Source: Streptomyces indicus (GTDB taxonomy: Bacteria; Actinomycetota; Actinomycetes; Streptomycetales; Streptomycetaceae). From it: 64,000 nt of DNA. The stretch spans positions 124,001 to 188,000 of the forward strand of contig NZ_FNFF01000004.1 in assembly GCF_900100315.1 (NCBI RefSeq), given 5' to 3'. This document shows positions 33,002 through 41,599 of this stretch, piece by piece. The notes under the pieces are model-generated. The model searched no databases. It was not told the origin of the DNA and worked only from the letters and a program-made list of their open reading frames with translations. The position numbers and the translations under genes are program-made. Position 1 is the stretch's first letter; each line of letters begins with the position of its first letter.

Positions 33002-35992
33002 ATGACCGTGCCGGGGCGCCGGAGCAGTGCCTTCACCAGGCTTCTCCGGCACGGGTTCACCGACCCCTCCGGCGCCGAGCGCCACCTCGCGGGGCCGCAG
33101 CTCGCCGCCGTGCGCTCCAACCCCGTCCTGCTCGACGCCCTCGGCGCCACCGCCGACCCCGACCTCGCCCTGCTCGGTCTGGTCCGGCTGGCCGAGGCGC
33201 AGCCCGATGAGGAGCAGCGGCGGATGCTGCTCGACACCCTGCTGTCCGGCAAGCCCTTCCGCGACCGGCTGCTCGGGGTGCTGGGCGCCTCGGAGGCGCT
33301 CGCCGACCACCTCGCCCGGCACCCCGGCGACTGGCAGGCGCTCGTCACGTATGAGGCGAGTGATCTGCACCCGGGCGTGGAGGAGTTCGAGCGGGGACTC
33401 GCGCACGCGACCGACCCCGTGACCCTGCGCGTGGCCTACCGCCGGTGTCTGCTGTCCATCGCCGCCCGCGACGTGTGCGGCACGACCGACGTGGCCGAGA
33501 CCGCCGCCGAACTGGCCGACCTCGCCACCGCGACCCTGCGCGCGGCCGTCGCGATCGCCCGCGCGGCCGCGCCCGAGGACGCCGCGCTGTGCCGGCTCGC
33601 GGTGATCGCGATGGGCAAGTGCGGGGGCCATGAGCTCAATTACGTGTCCGACGTCGACGTGATCTTCGTGGCCGCCGCGGTCGACGGCGCCGAGGAGGGC
33701 AAGGCGTTGCAGGCCGCCACCCGGATCGCCTCGCACATGATGCGGATCTGCTCCGAGACCACCGTCGAGGGCACGATCTGGCCCGTGGACGCCAATCTGC
33801 GGCCCGAGGGCAGGAACGGTCCGCTCGTACGGACCATGGCCAGCCACCTCGCGTACTACCAACGCTGGGCCAAGACCTGGGAGTTCCAGGCGCTGCTCAA
33901 GGCGCGGCCCGTCGCGGGCGATCCCGAGCTGGGCGAGGAGTACATCGAGACCCTCGCGCCGCTGGTGTGGCAGGCCGCCGAGCGGGACAACTTCGTGCCC
34001 GACGTGCAGAAGATGCGGCGCCGCGTGGTGGACTCCATCCCCCAGGCCGAACTGGAGCGCGAGCTGAAGCTCGGCCCCGGGGGACTGCGCGACGTCGAAT
34101 TTGCGGTGCAGCTGCTGCAGTTGGTGCACGGCCGGGGTGACGCCTCGCTCCGCAGCGGCTCCACGCTGGAGGCCCTGAACGCGCTCGCGGCCGGCGGGTA
34201 CGTGGGGCGCGCGGATGCCGCCCAGCTCGACGAGGCGTACCGCTTCCTGCGCGCCATGGAGCACCGCATCCAGCTGTACCGGCTGCGGCGCACCCACCTC
34301 GTACCGGAGGACGAAGCGGATCTGCGGCGGCTCGGGCGTTCGCTCGGGCTGCGAACCGAGCCGGTGACGGAGCTGAACAAGGCCTGGCGCAAGCACAGTT
34401 CGGCCGTGCGGCGGCTGCACGAGAAGCTCTTCTACCGGCCGCTTCTCGACGCGGTGGCGCAGCTCGCGCCGGGTGAGACACGGCTGTCCACGGACGCGGC
34501 GCGCGAGCGGCTCGTGGCGCTCGGGTACAACGATCCCTCGGCCGCGCTGCGGCATCTGGAGGCGCTGGCGTCCGGGGTCTCGCGCAAGGCCGCGATCCAG
34601 CGGACCCTGCTGCCGGTGCTGCTCGGCTGGTTCGCGGACTCCGCCGACCCGGACGCGGGCCTGCTCGGCTTCCGCAAGGTGTCGGACGCGCTCGGCAAGA
34701 CGCCCTGGTATCTGCGGCTGCTGCGGGACGAGGGCGCCGCGGCCGAGAACCTCGCCCGGGTCCTGTCGGCCGGGCGGCTCGCCCCCGACCTGCTGATGCG
34801 GGCGCCCGAGGCGGTGGCGCTGCTCGGCGACGAGCGCGGGCTCGAACCGCGCGGCCGGGTCCAGCTCGAGCAGGAGGTGCTCGCGGCGGTCGGGCGCGCC
34901 GACGGGGCCGAGATGGCGGTGGCCGCGGCCCGCGGGGTGCGCCGGCGCGAGCTCTTCCGTACGGCCGCGGCCGACCTCATCCGCTCCTACGGCACCGAGG
35001 AGCACCCCGCCGAGGCGGACCCCGGCGCGCTGGTGGACCGGGTCGGCAGCGCGGTCTCCGACCTCACGGCCGCGACGCTGGCGGGCACGCTGCGGGCGGT
35101 GGTGCAGCAGGGGTGGGGCGCGGAGCTGCCGACGCGGTTCACCGTGATCGGGATGGGGCGCTTCGGCGGGCACGAGCTCGGATACGGGTCCGACGCGGAC
35201 GTGATCTTCGTGCACGAGCCGCGGGAGGGGGTGGACGAGCACGAGGCGGCGAAGGCGGCGAACGCGGTGGTCTCGGAGATGCGCCGGCTCCTGGAGATCC
35301 CGAGCCAGGATCCGCCGCTGCTCATCGACACGGACCTGCGGCCCGAGGGTAAGAACGGGCCGCTGGTGCGGACGCTCAAGTCGTACGAGGCGTACTACCG
35401 GCGCTGGTCGCACGTCTGGGAGAGCCAGGCGCTGCTGCGGGCGGAGCCGGTCGCGGGGGACGAGGACCTCGGGCGCCGCTTCATGGACATGATCGCCACG
35501 CTGCGTTACCCCGCGGAGGGTCTCGGGGACGACGCGGTCCGGGAGATCCGGCGGCTCAAGGCCCGCATGGAGTCGGAGCGGCTGCCGCGCGGGGCGGACC
35601 CGAACCTGCACGCGAAGCTGGGGCGGGGCGGGCTCTCGGACGTGGAGTGGACCGTGCAGCTCCTCCAGCTGCGGCACGGGTGGGCGGAGCCGGGCCTGCG
35701 CACGACGCGCACCCGCGAGGCGCTGGCGGCGGCGCGGTCGGCCGGGCTGCTCTCGACGGAGGACGCGGCGGTCCTCGACGAGGCATGGGTGCTTGCCACG
35801 CGCGTGCGCAATGCCGTGATGCTGGTGCGGGGGCGGGCCGGGGACACGTTCCCGTCGGACGGACGCGAGCTGGCGGCGGTGGGGCGGTATCTGGGGTACG
35901 GGGCGGGGCTGGTCGGGGATCTGCTGGACGACTATCGGCGGATTACTCGGCGGGCTCGGGGGGTGGTGGAGGAGTTGTTCTACGGGGGGTGA
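33002..35992 (+). CDS. glnE: Bifunctional glutamine synthetase adenylyltransferase/deadenylase
   Basis: A 996-residue enzyme that adds and removes AMP on glutamine synthetase I. ATG 33002 follows GGAAGGGG. It has the expected duplicated architecture: an N-terminal nucleotidyltransferase-fold deadenylase with AMGKCGGHELNYVSDVDVIF near residue 204, helical linkers including LKLGPGGLRDVEFAVQLLQL, and a C-terminal adenylyltransferase with GMGRFGGHELGYGSDADVIF near residue 718 and KLGRGGLSDVEWTVQLLQLR. The GS-D-D metal motif is intact in both halves (SDVDVIF, SDADVIF). Length is normal for actinobacteria. It sits near glnA2, but its usual target GlnA1 is outside the window. Confidence 0.96.
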   Translation: MTVPGRRSSAFTRLLRHGFTDPSGAERHLAGPQLAAVRSNPVLLDALGATADPDLALLGLVRLAEAQPDEEQRRMLLDTLLSGKPFRDRLLGVLGASEALADHLARHPGDWQALVTYEASDLHPGVEEFERGLAHATDPVTLRVAYRRCLLSIAARDVCGTTDVAETAAELADLATATLRAAVAIARAAAPEDAALCRLAVIAMGKCGGHELNYVSDVDVIFVAAAVDGAEEGKALQAATRIASHMMRICSETTVEGTIWPVDANLRPEGRNGPLVRTMASHLAYYQRWAKTWEFQALLKARPVAGDPELGEEYIETLAPLVWQAAERDNFVPDVQKMRRRVVDSIPQAELERELKLGPGGLRDVEFAVQLLQLVHGRGDASLRSGSTLEALNALAAGGYVGRADAAQLDEAYRFLRAMEHRIQLYRLRRTHLVPEDEADLRRLGRSLGLRTEPVTELNKAWRKHSSAVRRLHEKLFYRPLLDAVAQLAPGETRLSTDAARERLVALGYNDPSAALRHLEALASGVSRKAAIQRTLLPVLLGWFADSADPDAGLLGFRKVSDALGKTPWYLRLLRDEGAAAENLARVLSAGRLAPDLLMRAPEAVALLGDERGLEPRGRVQLEQEVLAAVGRADGAEMAVAAARGVRRRELFRTAAADLIRSYGTEEHPAEADPGALVDRVGSAVSDLTAATLAGTLRAVVQQGWGAELPTRFTVIGMGRFGGHELGYGSDADVIFVHEPREGVDEHEAAKAANAVVSEMRRLLEIPSQDPPLLIDTDLRPEGKNGPLVRTLKSYEAYYRRWSHVWESQALLRAEPVAGDEDLGRRFMDMIATLRYPAEGLGDDAVREIRRLKARMESERLPRGADPNLHAKLGRGGLSDVEWTVQLLQLRHGWAEPGLRTTRTREALAAARSAGLLSTEDAAVLDEAWVLATRVRNAVMLVRGRAGDTFPSDGRELAAVGRYLGYGAGLVGDLLDDYRRITRRARGVVEELFYGG

Positions 35993-36353
35993 GGTGGGGT
36001 TTGGGGGTGGGCTTCGGGGGGCTTTGTCGGGCGGGCTTCGTGGGGCTCGGCTCCATGCGCTGCCCGTGCTGCGCTCCATGTCTTGCCGGGGCTCGGCCCC
36101 ATGCCGCGTGCTGTGCTCCGTGCCCTGCCCGGGCTTTGCCCCAGCCTCGTCGGGGCTTTGCCGCTTGCGGGGGCTCGGTCCGATGCCCCGTGCTGTGCTC
36201 CGTGCCCTGCCCGGGCTTTGCCCCAGCCTCGTCGGGGCTTTGCCGCTTGCGGGGGCTCGGCCCCATGCCCCGTGCTGTGCTCCGCGCCTCGCCCGGGCTT
36301 TGCCTCAGGCCCGCCGGGCTCTGCGTCGCGTTTCGTACAGCGGTGCGTGGCGG
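35993..36353. repeat. 82-bp tandem repeats in the long gap after glnE
   Basis: The 843 bp between glnE and the PAP2 gene carry no credible gene. Units starting CGTGCTGTGCTCCG begin at 36107, 36189 and 36271, an exact 82-bp period; the first two are nearly identical and the third breaks down after about 40 bp. Each contains GGGCTTTGCCCCAGCCTCGT and CGGGGCTTTGCCGC. Earlier sequence (36000-36106) has degenerate forms of the same G/C-rich words. Frames across the array exist on both strands only because of base composition. Confidence 0.85.
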
Positions 36354-36388
36354 GGGTGCAGGGGGCGGAGCCCCCGCTGGGGCGGTGT
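36354..36388. repeat. Dispersed copy of the 19-kb palindromic repeat unit
   Basis: GGGGTGCAGGGGGCGGAGCC followed by CCCGCTGGGGCGG is, with one or two changes, the reverse complement of the units at 19130-19215. It contains the perfect palindromic arms GGGGGC and GCCCCC around GGA. It shows that the unit is a dispersed element, not a purely local amplification. Confidence 0.75.
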
Positions 36389-36591
36389 GCCGGACGGGCT
36401 CTTCTGTCCTGCGGTCCCCAGCCTGATCACCTTCCGGCACGTCTTGGTTCGGGAGGCCGCCTCCCGTGGCGCCGAGCTGCACCGGTTGCGTTTCGCCCTG
36501 CGGTCCCGGCTGCTGCCGTCCCGTCCCCTTCCCGCTTCCTGCCGCGCGTCCCGCCCCGCGTGCCGGTTCGTTTGGGGTCGGTGCCGGTCCG

Positions 36592-36672
36592 GGGTACCGG
36601 TTACACGGGCAATGGCGCCGTAGGTCTGCGAGCGTGGTCGTCCGGGTGGGGAGCGCCCGTGTAACCGGCACC
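36592..36672. repeat. 19-bp inverted repeats 43 bp apart
   Basis: GGGTACCGGTTACACGGGC (36592-36610) and GCCCGTGTAACCGGCACCC (36654-36672) are inverted copies with one mismatch, flanking 43 bp of ordinary sequence. The arrangement resembles the ends of a very small mobile element or paired operator sites; nothing coding lies between. The rest of the gap to 36783 shows nothing recognisable. Confidence 0.65.
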
Positions 36673-36783
36673 CCTCCCCGTCCCCTCACGCCCGGATCGC
36701 GGCTGCGGGTTCGGTGGGAGTGTGCGTTACGACACCGCCCGGCGTCCCGGGCTGCTCCGGCCGCGCGCGGCTGCGGATACGCG

Positions 36784-36814
36784 TGAGGGCGGGAGTCCTG
36801 GGGACTCCCGCCCT
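36784..36814. terminator. Strong hairpin downstream of the PAP2 gene
   Basis: GAGGGCGGGAGTCC and GGACTCCCGCCCTC form a perfect 14-bp stem with a three-base loop, 21 bp past the PAP2 stop. It could also stop readthrough from glnE. Confidence 0.85.
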
Positions 36815-36835
36815 CATCGTCGTGTCGAGGTGGTG

Positions 36836-37708
36836 CTACGTGCGCAGTGCGCCCAGGAGCGGGCGGGGCGGGGTTTGGACCAGGCGGGGGAGGTTGAACG
36901 GGAGGGAGCCGTACCAGGCGGAGACCACCGCGAAGCCGAACATCAGGCAGAGGATGCCGCCCACCGCGTCCATCCAGAAGTGGTTGGCCGTGGCGATGAT
37001 GACCACCAGCGTGGCCACCGGGTAGAGCGCGCCCAGGATCTTCGCCCAGGGCGCCTTGGCCAGGGCGAAGATGGTCAGGCCGCACCACAGGGACCAGCCG
37101 ATGTGCATCGAGGGCATCGCCGCGTACTGGTTCGTCATGTGCTTCAGGTCGCCGGATGCCATCGAACCCCAGGTGTGGTGCACCAGGACGGTGTCGATGA
37201 AGTTCTGGCCCTCCATGAGGCGCGGCGGGGCCAGCGGGAAGAGGTAGAAGCCGACCAGGGCGACACCCGTGGTGAGGAAGAGGACCGTGCGGGTCGCGGC
37301 GTAACGGCCCGGGTGGCGGCGGTAGAGCCAGACCAGGACGCCGATCGTCACGATGAAGTGCAGCGTCGCGTAGTAGTAGTTCATGCCGACGATCAGCCAT
37401 GTCACCGAGTTGACCGCGCGGTTGAAGGCCTCTTCGAAGCCCAGACCGATCGCGTGCTCGGCGCGCCAGATCCAGTCGGCGTTGCGCATCGCTTCGGCCT
37501 TCTGCTCCGGCACCGCGTTGCGTACCAGCGAGTAGAGCCAGTAGCTCACGCCGATGAGCGCGAGCTCGATCCAGATGCGCGGGCGCCGCGGCTGACGAAG
37601 CCGCTGCCACAACGTCCCTTCTGCGGCAGTCTGTCGACCCTTTTCGTCCCCCTTGGGTGGCGCCGCGGCCTCCGGGCCGTTCAGTGTCCTCACAGTCGTG
37701 TCACCCAT
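36836..37708 (-). CDS. PAP2-superfamily membrane phosphatase/phosphotransferase
   Basis: A 290-residue membrane protein from ATG 37708. A 45-residue Glu/Lys-rich cytoplasmic lead precedes six helices. The PAP2 catalytic pieces are QYAAMPSMHIGWSLW (PSMH motif) and TANHFWMDAVGGI (C-terminal His and Asp); the first basic motif is the LAPPRLMEGQ region rather than a classic KxxxxxxRP, which places it in the inositol-phosphoryl-transferase-like (AUR1-type) subgroup. It probably handles lipid phosphates or phosphoinositol groups in the membrane. It lies between glnE and malR, on the minus strand, and ends at a strong terminator. Confidence 0.88.
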   Translation of the reverse strand: MGDTTVRTLNGPEAAAPPKGDEKGRQTAAEGTLWQRLRQPRRPRIWIELALIGVSYWLYSLVRNAVPEQKAEAMRNADWIWRAEHAIGLGFEEAFNRAVNSVTWLIVGMNYYYATLHFIVTIGVLVWLYRRHPGRYAATRTVLFLTTGVALVGFYLFPLAPPRLMEGQNFIDTVLVHHTWGSMASGDLKHMTNQYAAMPSMHIGWSLWCGLTIFALAKAPWAKILGALYPVATLVVIIATANHFWMDAVGGILCLMFGFAVVSAWYGSLPFNLPRLVQTPPRPLLGALRT

Positions 37709-37810
37709 GGAAGGAGAGTCTGCCAGATACCCGCACCCACCTGATCATCCCTTGGTCGGGTCTTGAACGCATCCAGTCCGCCCTGCGGACGAGGTGACCC
37801 CCAGGGTTCG

Positions 37811-37858
37811 CAGGCCCCGCCCCTAGGGGCCTGTGCGTCTACTGCGACAGACGCAGAG
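37811..37858. terminator. Tandem hairpins downstream of malR
   Basis: CAGGCCCC...GGGCCTG (37811-37833) and CTGTGCGTCT...AGACGCAGAG (37831-37858, one mismatch) form two adjacent stems about 85 bp after the malR stop. They may stop malR transcripts before the PAP2 promoter. Confidence 0.55.
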
Positions 37859-37943
37859 TGGGGGGCCGGGGTTCCGTGCGGCGGCGTCGGGAAGTGAGGC
37901 TGCGGGTTCCGTATCCGGCGAGGTCAGCGGGGTGCCGAGACGG

Positions 37944-38960
37944 TCAGCGCGGAGCCGAGGCGGTTGAACCGCGAACCACCAGCTCCGGCATGAACACGAA
38001 CTCGCTGTGCGGCGCCGGCGTCCCGTCGATCTCCTCCAGGAGGGCGCGGACCGCGGCCTGGCCCATGGCCGGGACCGGCTGGCGGATCGTGGTCAGCGGC
38101 GGGTCCGTGAAGGCGATCAGCGGGGAGTCGTCGAAGCCGACCACGGAGAGGTCCCCGGGGACCCTGAGACCGCGCTGGCGCGCGGTGCGGATCGCGCCGA
38201 GCGCCATCATGTCGCTCGCGCACACGATCGCCGTGCAGTCCCGGTCGAGCAGCGCGGAGGCAGCGGCCTGCCCGCCCTCGAGGGTGTAGAGCGAGTGCTG
38301 GATGAGGAGGTCGGTCTCGCTCTCGGCGAGGCCGAGGCGGCCGTGCATCGCGCCGACGAAGCCCTCTATCTTGCGCTGGACCGGCACGAAGCGCTTCGGG
38401 CCGAGCGCGAGCCCGATCCTGCGGTGCCCGAGCGCGGACAGGTGGGTCACGGCGAGGTCCATCGCGGCCCGGTCGTCGGGCGAGACGAACGGGGCCTTCA
38501 CATGCGGTGAGAACCCGTTGATCAGGACGTGCGGGACGCCTTGCGCGCGCAGCGCGTCGTAACGCTGGGTGTCCGCGGTGGTGTCCGCGTGCAGGCCCGA
38601 GACGAAGATGATGCCGCTGACCCCGCGGGCCACGAGCATCTCGGTGAGCTCGTCCTCGGTGGAGCCGCCGGGCGTCTGTGTGGCGAGCACCGGGGTGTAG
38701 CCCTGGCGCGTCAGCGCCTGGCCGATGACCTGCGCGAAGGCCGGGAAGATCGGGTTGTCCAGCTCGGGGGTTATCAGCCCGACCAGACCCGCGCTGCGCT
38801 GCTTCAGGCGCACCGGACGCTCGTAGCCGAGCACGTCGAGTGCGGCAAGGACGGATTCGCGGGTGGTCGCGGCCACACCGGGCTTGCCGTTGAGCACGCG
38901 GCTGACTGTGGCCTCGCTGACACCCGCCTGGGCTGCGATGTCGGCGAGCCGTGCGGTCAC
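37944..38960 (-). CDS. malR: LacI-family maltodextrin repressor MalR
   Basis: A 338-residue repressor starting at GTG 38960. The helix-turn-helix is TARLADIAAQAGVSEATVSR with VLNGKPGV forming the hinge approach, then the LacI hinge helix ATTRESVLAALDVLGYERP. The effector domain shows LITPELDNPIFPAFAQVIGQ, IIFVSGLHADTTADTQRY and VVGFDDSPLIAFTDPPLTTI. It faces malE across 369 bp and closely resembles S. coelicolor MalR as I recall it. It should repress malEFG and amylolytic genes until maltodextrins bind. A paralogue lies downstream of the alpha-glucosidase gene. Confidence 0.94.
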   Translation of the reverse strand: MTARLADIAAQAGVSEATVSRVLNGKPGVAATTRESVLAALDVLGYERPVRLKQRSAGLVGLITPELDNPIFPAFAQVIGQALTRQGYTPVLATQTPGGSTEDELTEMLVARGVSGIIFVSGLHADTTADTQRYDALRAQGVPHVLINGFSPHVKAPFVSPDDRAAMDLAVTHLSALGHRRIGLALGPKRFVPVQRKIEGFVGAMHGRLGLAESETDLLIQHSLYTLEGGQAAASALLDRDCTAIVCASDMMALGAIRTARQRGLRVPGDLSVVGFDDSPLIAFTDPPLTTIRQPVPAMGQAAVRALLEEIDGTPAPHSEFVFMPELVVRGSTASAPR

Positions 38961-39329
38961 GGCACTGGACTGTACCGGTCGGATCGCCGATTGCCCACCG
39001 CGTGTGCACGGTGCGTGCACGGGCGGGCTCGGGGAGTCGCCGTATGCGTCTTGCAAGGTCTTGCAAGGGTGCGTGGAGGCCGTTGCAGGATCGTGCAACC
39101 TTGCCCTGTACGGGCTGTCCAGGAACGTAAGGACAAGGGAAGGTAACGATCCGCATCTCTTGCAGAAAGTTGCCGCAAAGTCTTTCCAACAGCTTTCAGC
39201 CTTGTTACGTTCCTGGCCGAACCCGGCGCCGCGTGGGAGCGGTCGGCGGGGATGGGTGGGGAAGCCGGCAGGGCGGCTGCCCCGATGAGCCCAGCCCCCT
39301 TCATCCGGGCATCTGTTGAAGGAGTACTC
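38961..39329. promoter_or_regulatory. malR/malE operators: Divergent malR-malE promoter region with TTGCA operator motifs
   Basis: No gene lies here. Repeated TTGCA words cluster between 39050 and 39170: CTTGCAAGG twice with a 10-bp period (39050 and 39060), the inverted repeat GTTGCA-GGATCG-TGCAAC at 39082-39099 followed by CTTGCC, and CTTGCAG at 39159 followed by AAAGTTGC and CGCAAAG. TTGCAA-type repeats are the known binding sites of Streptomyces MalR/Reg1, so these are its probable operators. The malE ribosome site GAAGGAG is at 39318-39324. Confidence 0.8.
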
Positions 39330-40604
39330 ATGCGGCGTGGCATATCGGCCACCGCGCTGGTCGCGGCGATCGCGCTGGCGGCGACGGCGTGCGGCGGGGA
39401 CGACGGCGGGGACAAGGGCGGCAAGAGCGCCGGCGGTGAACTCTCCGGCACGGTGACCTTCTGGGACACGTCCAACGACGCCGAGAAGGCCACGTACAAG
39501 GAGCTCGCCGAGGGCTTCGAGAAGCTCCACCCGAAGGTCGACGTCAAGGTCGTCACGGTCCCGTTCGGCGAGGCCAACGCCAAGTTCAAGAACGCCGCGG
39601 GCGGCAACTCCGGCGCCCCGGACGTGATGCGCACCGAGGTCGCCTGGGTCGCGGACTTCGCCAACCTCGGCTACCTCGCCCCGCTCGACGGCACGCCCGC
39701 CCTCGACAAGACGGACGACTACCTCGAACAGGCCGCCGCCTCCACGAAGTTCAACGGCAAGACCTACGGCGCCCCGCAGACCATCGACACCCTCGCGCTC
39801 TTCTACAACAAGAAGATGCTCAAGGACGCCGGCGTCGAGGTCCCCGCCTCCTTCGACGAGGTCAAGTCGGCCGCCGCGAAGATCAAGGACAAGAGCGGCA
39901 AGACCGGTCTCTACCTGCGCGGCGACGACCCGTACTTCTACCTGCCCTACCTCTACGGCGAGGGCGGTGACCTCCTCGACACCGCCAAGAAGGAGATCAC
40001 CGTCGACGACGAGGCCGGCGCCAAGGCCTTCAAGGTCATGAAGGACCTGGTCGACTCCAAGGCCGCGATCACCGACGCCTCCGACGGCTACAACAACCAG
40101 CTCAACGCCTTCAAGGACGGCGAGGTCGCCATGGCCATCGACGGCCCCTGGTCGATCGAAGGCGCCCTGGCCGGCAAGGAGTTCAAGGACAAGTCCAACC
40201 TCGGTGTCGCCCCGGTCCCGGCCGGCTCGGCGCGCGCCGCGTCCCCGCAGGGCGGCTGGAACCTCTCGGTCTACGCGGGCTCCAAGAACCTGGACGCCTC
40301 CTACGAGTTCGTGAAGTACATGAGCTCCGCGAAGGTGCAGCAGACCACCACGGAGAAGCTGAGCCTGCTGCCGACCCGCAAGTCGGTGTACGAGGTGCAG
40401 TCCGTCAAGGACAACCAGATGGTCCAGTTCTTCAAGCCGGCCGTCGACAAGTCCGTGCAGCGCCCCTGGATCGCCGAGGCCCAGTCCCTGTTCGAGCCCA
40501 TCCGTCTCAACATGGAGAAGGTGCTCAGCGGCAAGGCCTCGCCCGAGGACGGTGCCAAGGGTGTCGGTGACGCGTACAAGAAGCTCCTGAAGGACTACAA
40601 GTAA
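39330..40604 (+). CDS. malE: Maltose/maltodextrin-binding lipoprotein MalE
   Basis: A 424-residue lipoprotein from ATG 39330, preceded by GAAGGAG. The signal peptide ends with the lipobox ATAC (Cys21), followed by a Gly/Asp/Lys linker. The mature protein is a family 1 solute-binding protein: VTFWDTSNDAEKATYKELAE, the hinge-region YGAPQTIDTLALFYNKKMLK, FKDGEVAMAIDGPWSIEGA and QGGWNLSVYAGSKNLDASY. It captures maltodextrins outside the cell for MalFG. It is the first gene of the malEFG-aglA operon, under the TTGCA operator region. The ATPase subunit (MsiK in Streptomyces) is encoded elsewhere. Confidence 0.94.
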   Translation: MRRGISATALVAAIALAATACGGDDGGDKGGKSAGGELSGTVTFWDTSNDAEKATYKELAEGFEKLHPKVDVKVVTVPFGEANAKFKNAAGGNSGAPDVMRTEVAWVADFANLGYLAPLDGTPALDKTDDYLEQAAASTKFNGKTYGAPQTIDTLALFYNKKMLKDAGVEVPASFDEVKSAAAKIKDKSGKTGLYLRGDDPYFYLPYLYGEGGDLLDTAKKEITVDDEAGAKAFKVMKDLVDSKAAITDASDGYNNQLNAFKDGEVAMAIDGPWSIEGALAGKEFKDKSNLGVAPVPAGSARAASPQGGWNLSVYAGSKNLDASYEFVKYMSSAKVQQTTTEKLSLLPTRKSVYEVQSVKDNQMVQFFKPAVDKSVQRPWIAEAQSLFEPIRLNMEKVLSGKASPEDGAKGVGDAYKKLLKDYK

Positions 40605-40606
40605 CC

Positions 40607-41599
40607 GTGACGGTGCTCACCGAGAAGAAGGCGCCGGCCGCCGAGGAAGTGACGAAGGCGGCCGGCCGGCCCCCGGGGCGGGTGCGCCGGGCGCTGACGA
40701 CGCACTGGTACGCGTGGGCCATGGTGGCCCCGGTGGTCACGGTGATCGGCGTGATCATCGGCTGGCCGCTGGTGCGCGGCATCTACCTGTCGACGACGAA
40801 CGCCAACGAGGCCAACGTCGAGCGCACCATCGGGGTCAACCACATCCCCGCGACCTACGAGTCCGTCGGTCTGGACAACTACACCGCGATCCTTAACGAC
40901 GGGGTGTTCTGGGACCGGCTGACCTGGACGCTGGTGTGGACCGTGTCCTGCGTGACGCTCTCGTTCGCGCTGGGCCTCGGCCTCGCTGTGATGCTCAACC
41001 GGAAGCTGAAGGGCCGCACCTTCTACCGGATGGCGCTCATCCTGCCGTGGGCGGTGCCCGCCTTCGTCTCGGTGTTCACCTGGCGGCTGCTGTTCAACGA
41101 GAAGAACGGACTGTTCAACTCGCTGCTTGCCGGCGGCGGCATCGACGCCATCCCGTGGCTCAACGACCCGACGTGGGCGAAGCTCTCGGTGATCGCGGTC
41201 AACGTCTGGCTGGGTGTGCCGTTCATGCTGATCGCCATGCTCGGCGGCCTCCAGGCGATCCCAGCCGATCTGTACGAGGCCGCCGAGATGGACGGCGCGA
41301 ACGCCTGGCAGCGCTTCCGGCACATCACGCTGCCGGGGCTCAAGCCGGTCAGCTCCACCGTCGTCCTGATCAGCGGCATCTGGACCTTCAACATGTTCCC
41401 GGTGATCTTCCTGCTCACCCGGGGCGGTCCCGGTGACGCCACCGAGATCCTGGTGACGTACGCCTACCGGCTCTCCTTCGTCGTCAGCCCCCGCGACTTC
41501 GCGGGCTCCGCGGCCTGGGGTGTGCTCATCCTCGTGCTGCTCTCGCTCTTCGCGGTGGTCTACCGCCGTGCGCTCCGCAAGCAGGGGGAAGTCTGGTGA
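40607..41599 (+). CDS. malF: Maltodextrin ABC transporter permease MalF
   Basis: A 330-residue permease. GTG 40607 begins two bases after the malE stop. A basic cytoplasmic lead is followed by six membrane helices. The EAA loop that docks with the shared ATPase is EAAEMDGANAWQRFRHITLP, ending GL. The extended external segment TNANEANVERTIGVNHIPAT resembles that of sugar-transport MalF/RafF proteins. Its stop overlaps the malG GTG, so the pair is translationally coupled and must form the heterodimeric channel. Confidence 0.94.
   Translation: MTVLTEKKAPAAEEVTKAAGRPPGRVRRALTTHWYAWAMVAPVVTVIGVIIGWPLVRGIYLSTTNANEANVERTIGVNHIPATYESVGLDNYTAILNDGVFWDRLTWTLVWTVSCVTLSFALGLGLAVMLNRKLKGRTFYRMALILPWAVPAFVSVFTWRLLFNEKNGLFNSLLAGGGIDAIPWLNDPTWAKLSVIAVNVWLGVPFMLIAMLGGLQAIPADLYEAAEMDGANAWQRFRHITLPGLKPVSSTVVLISGIWTFNMFPVIFLLTRGGPGDATEILVTYAYRLSFVVSPRDFAGSAAWGVLILVLLSLFAVVYRRALRKQGEVW

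Noticed and set aside
32960..36079. 1039-codon minus-strand frame opposite glnE
   Set aside because: No domain signatures and biased composition; glnE has both catalytic domains on the plus strand.
35994..36664. Cys/Leu/Pro-rich frames across the 82-bp repeats
   Set aside because: Composition follows the repeat words; frames are open on both strands and no ribosome site or domain is seen.
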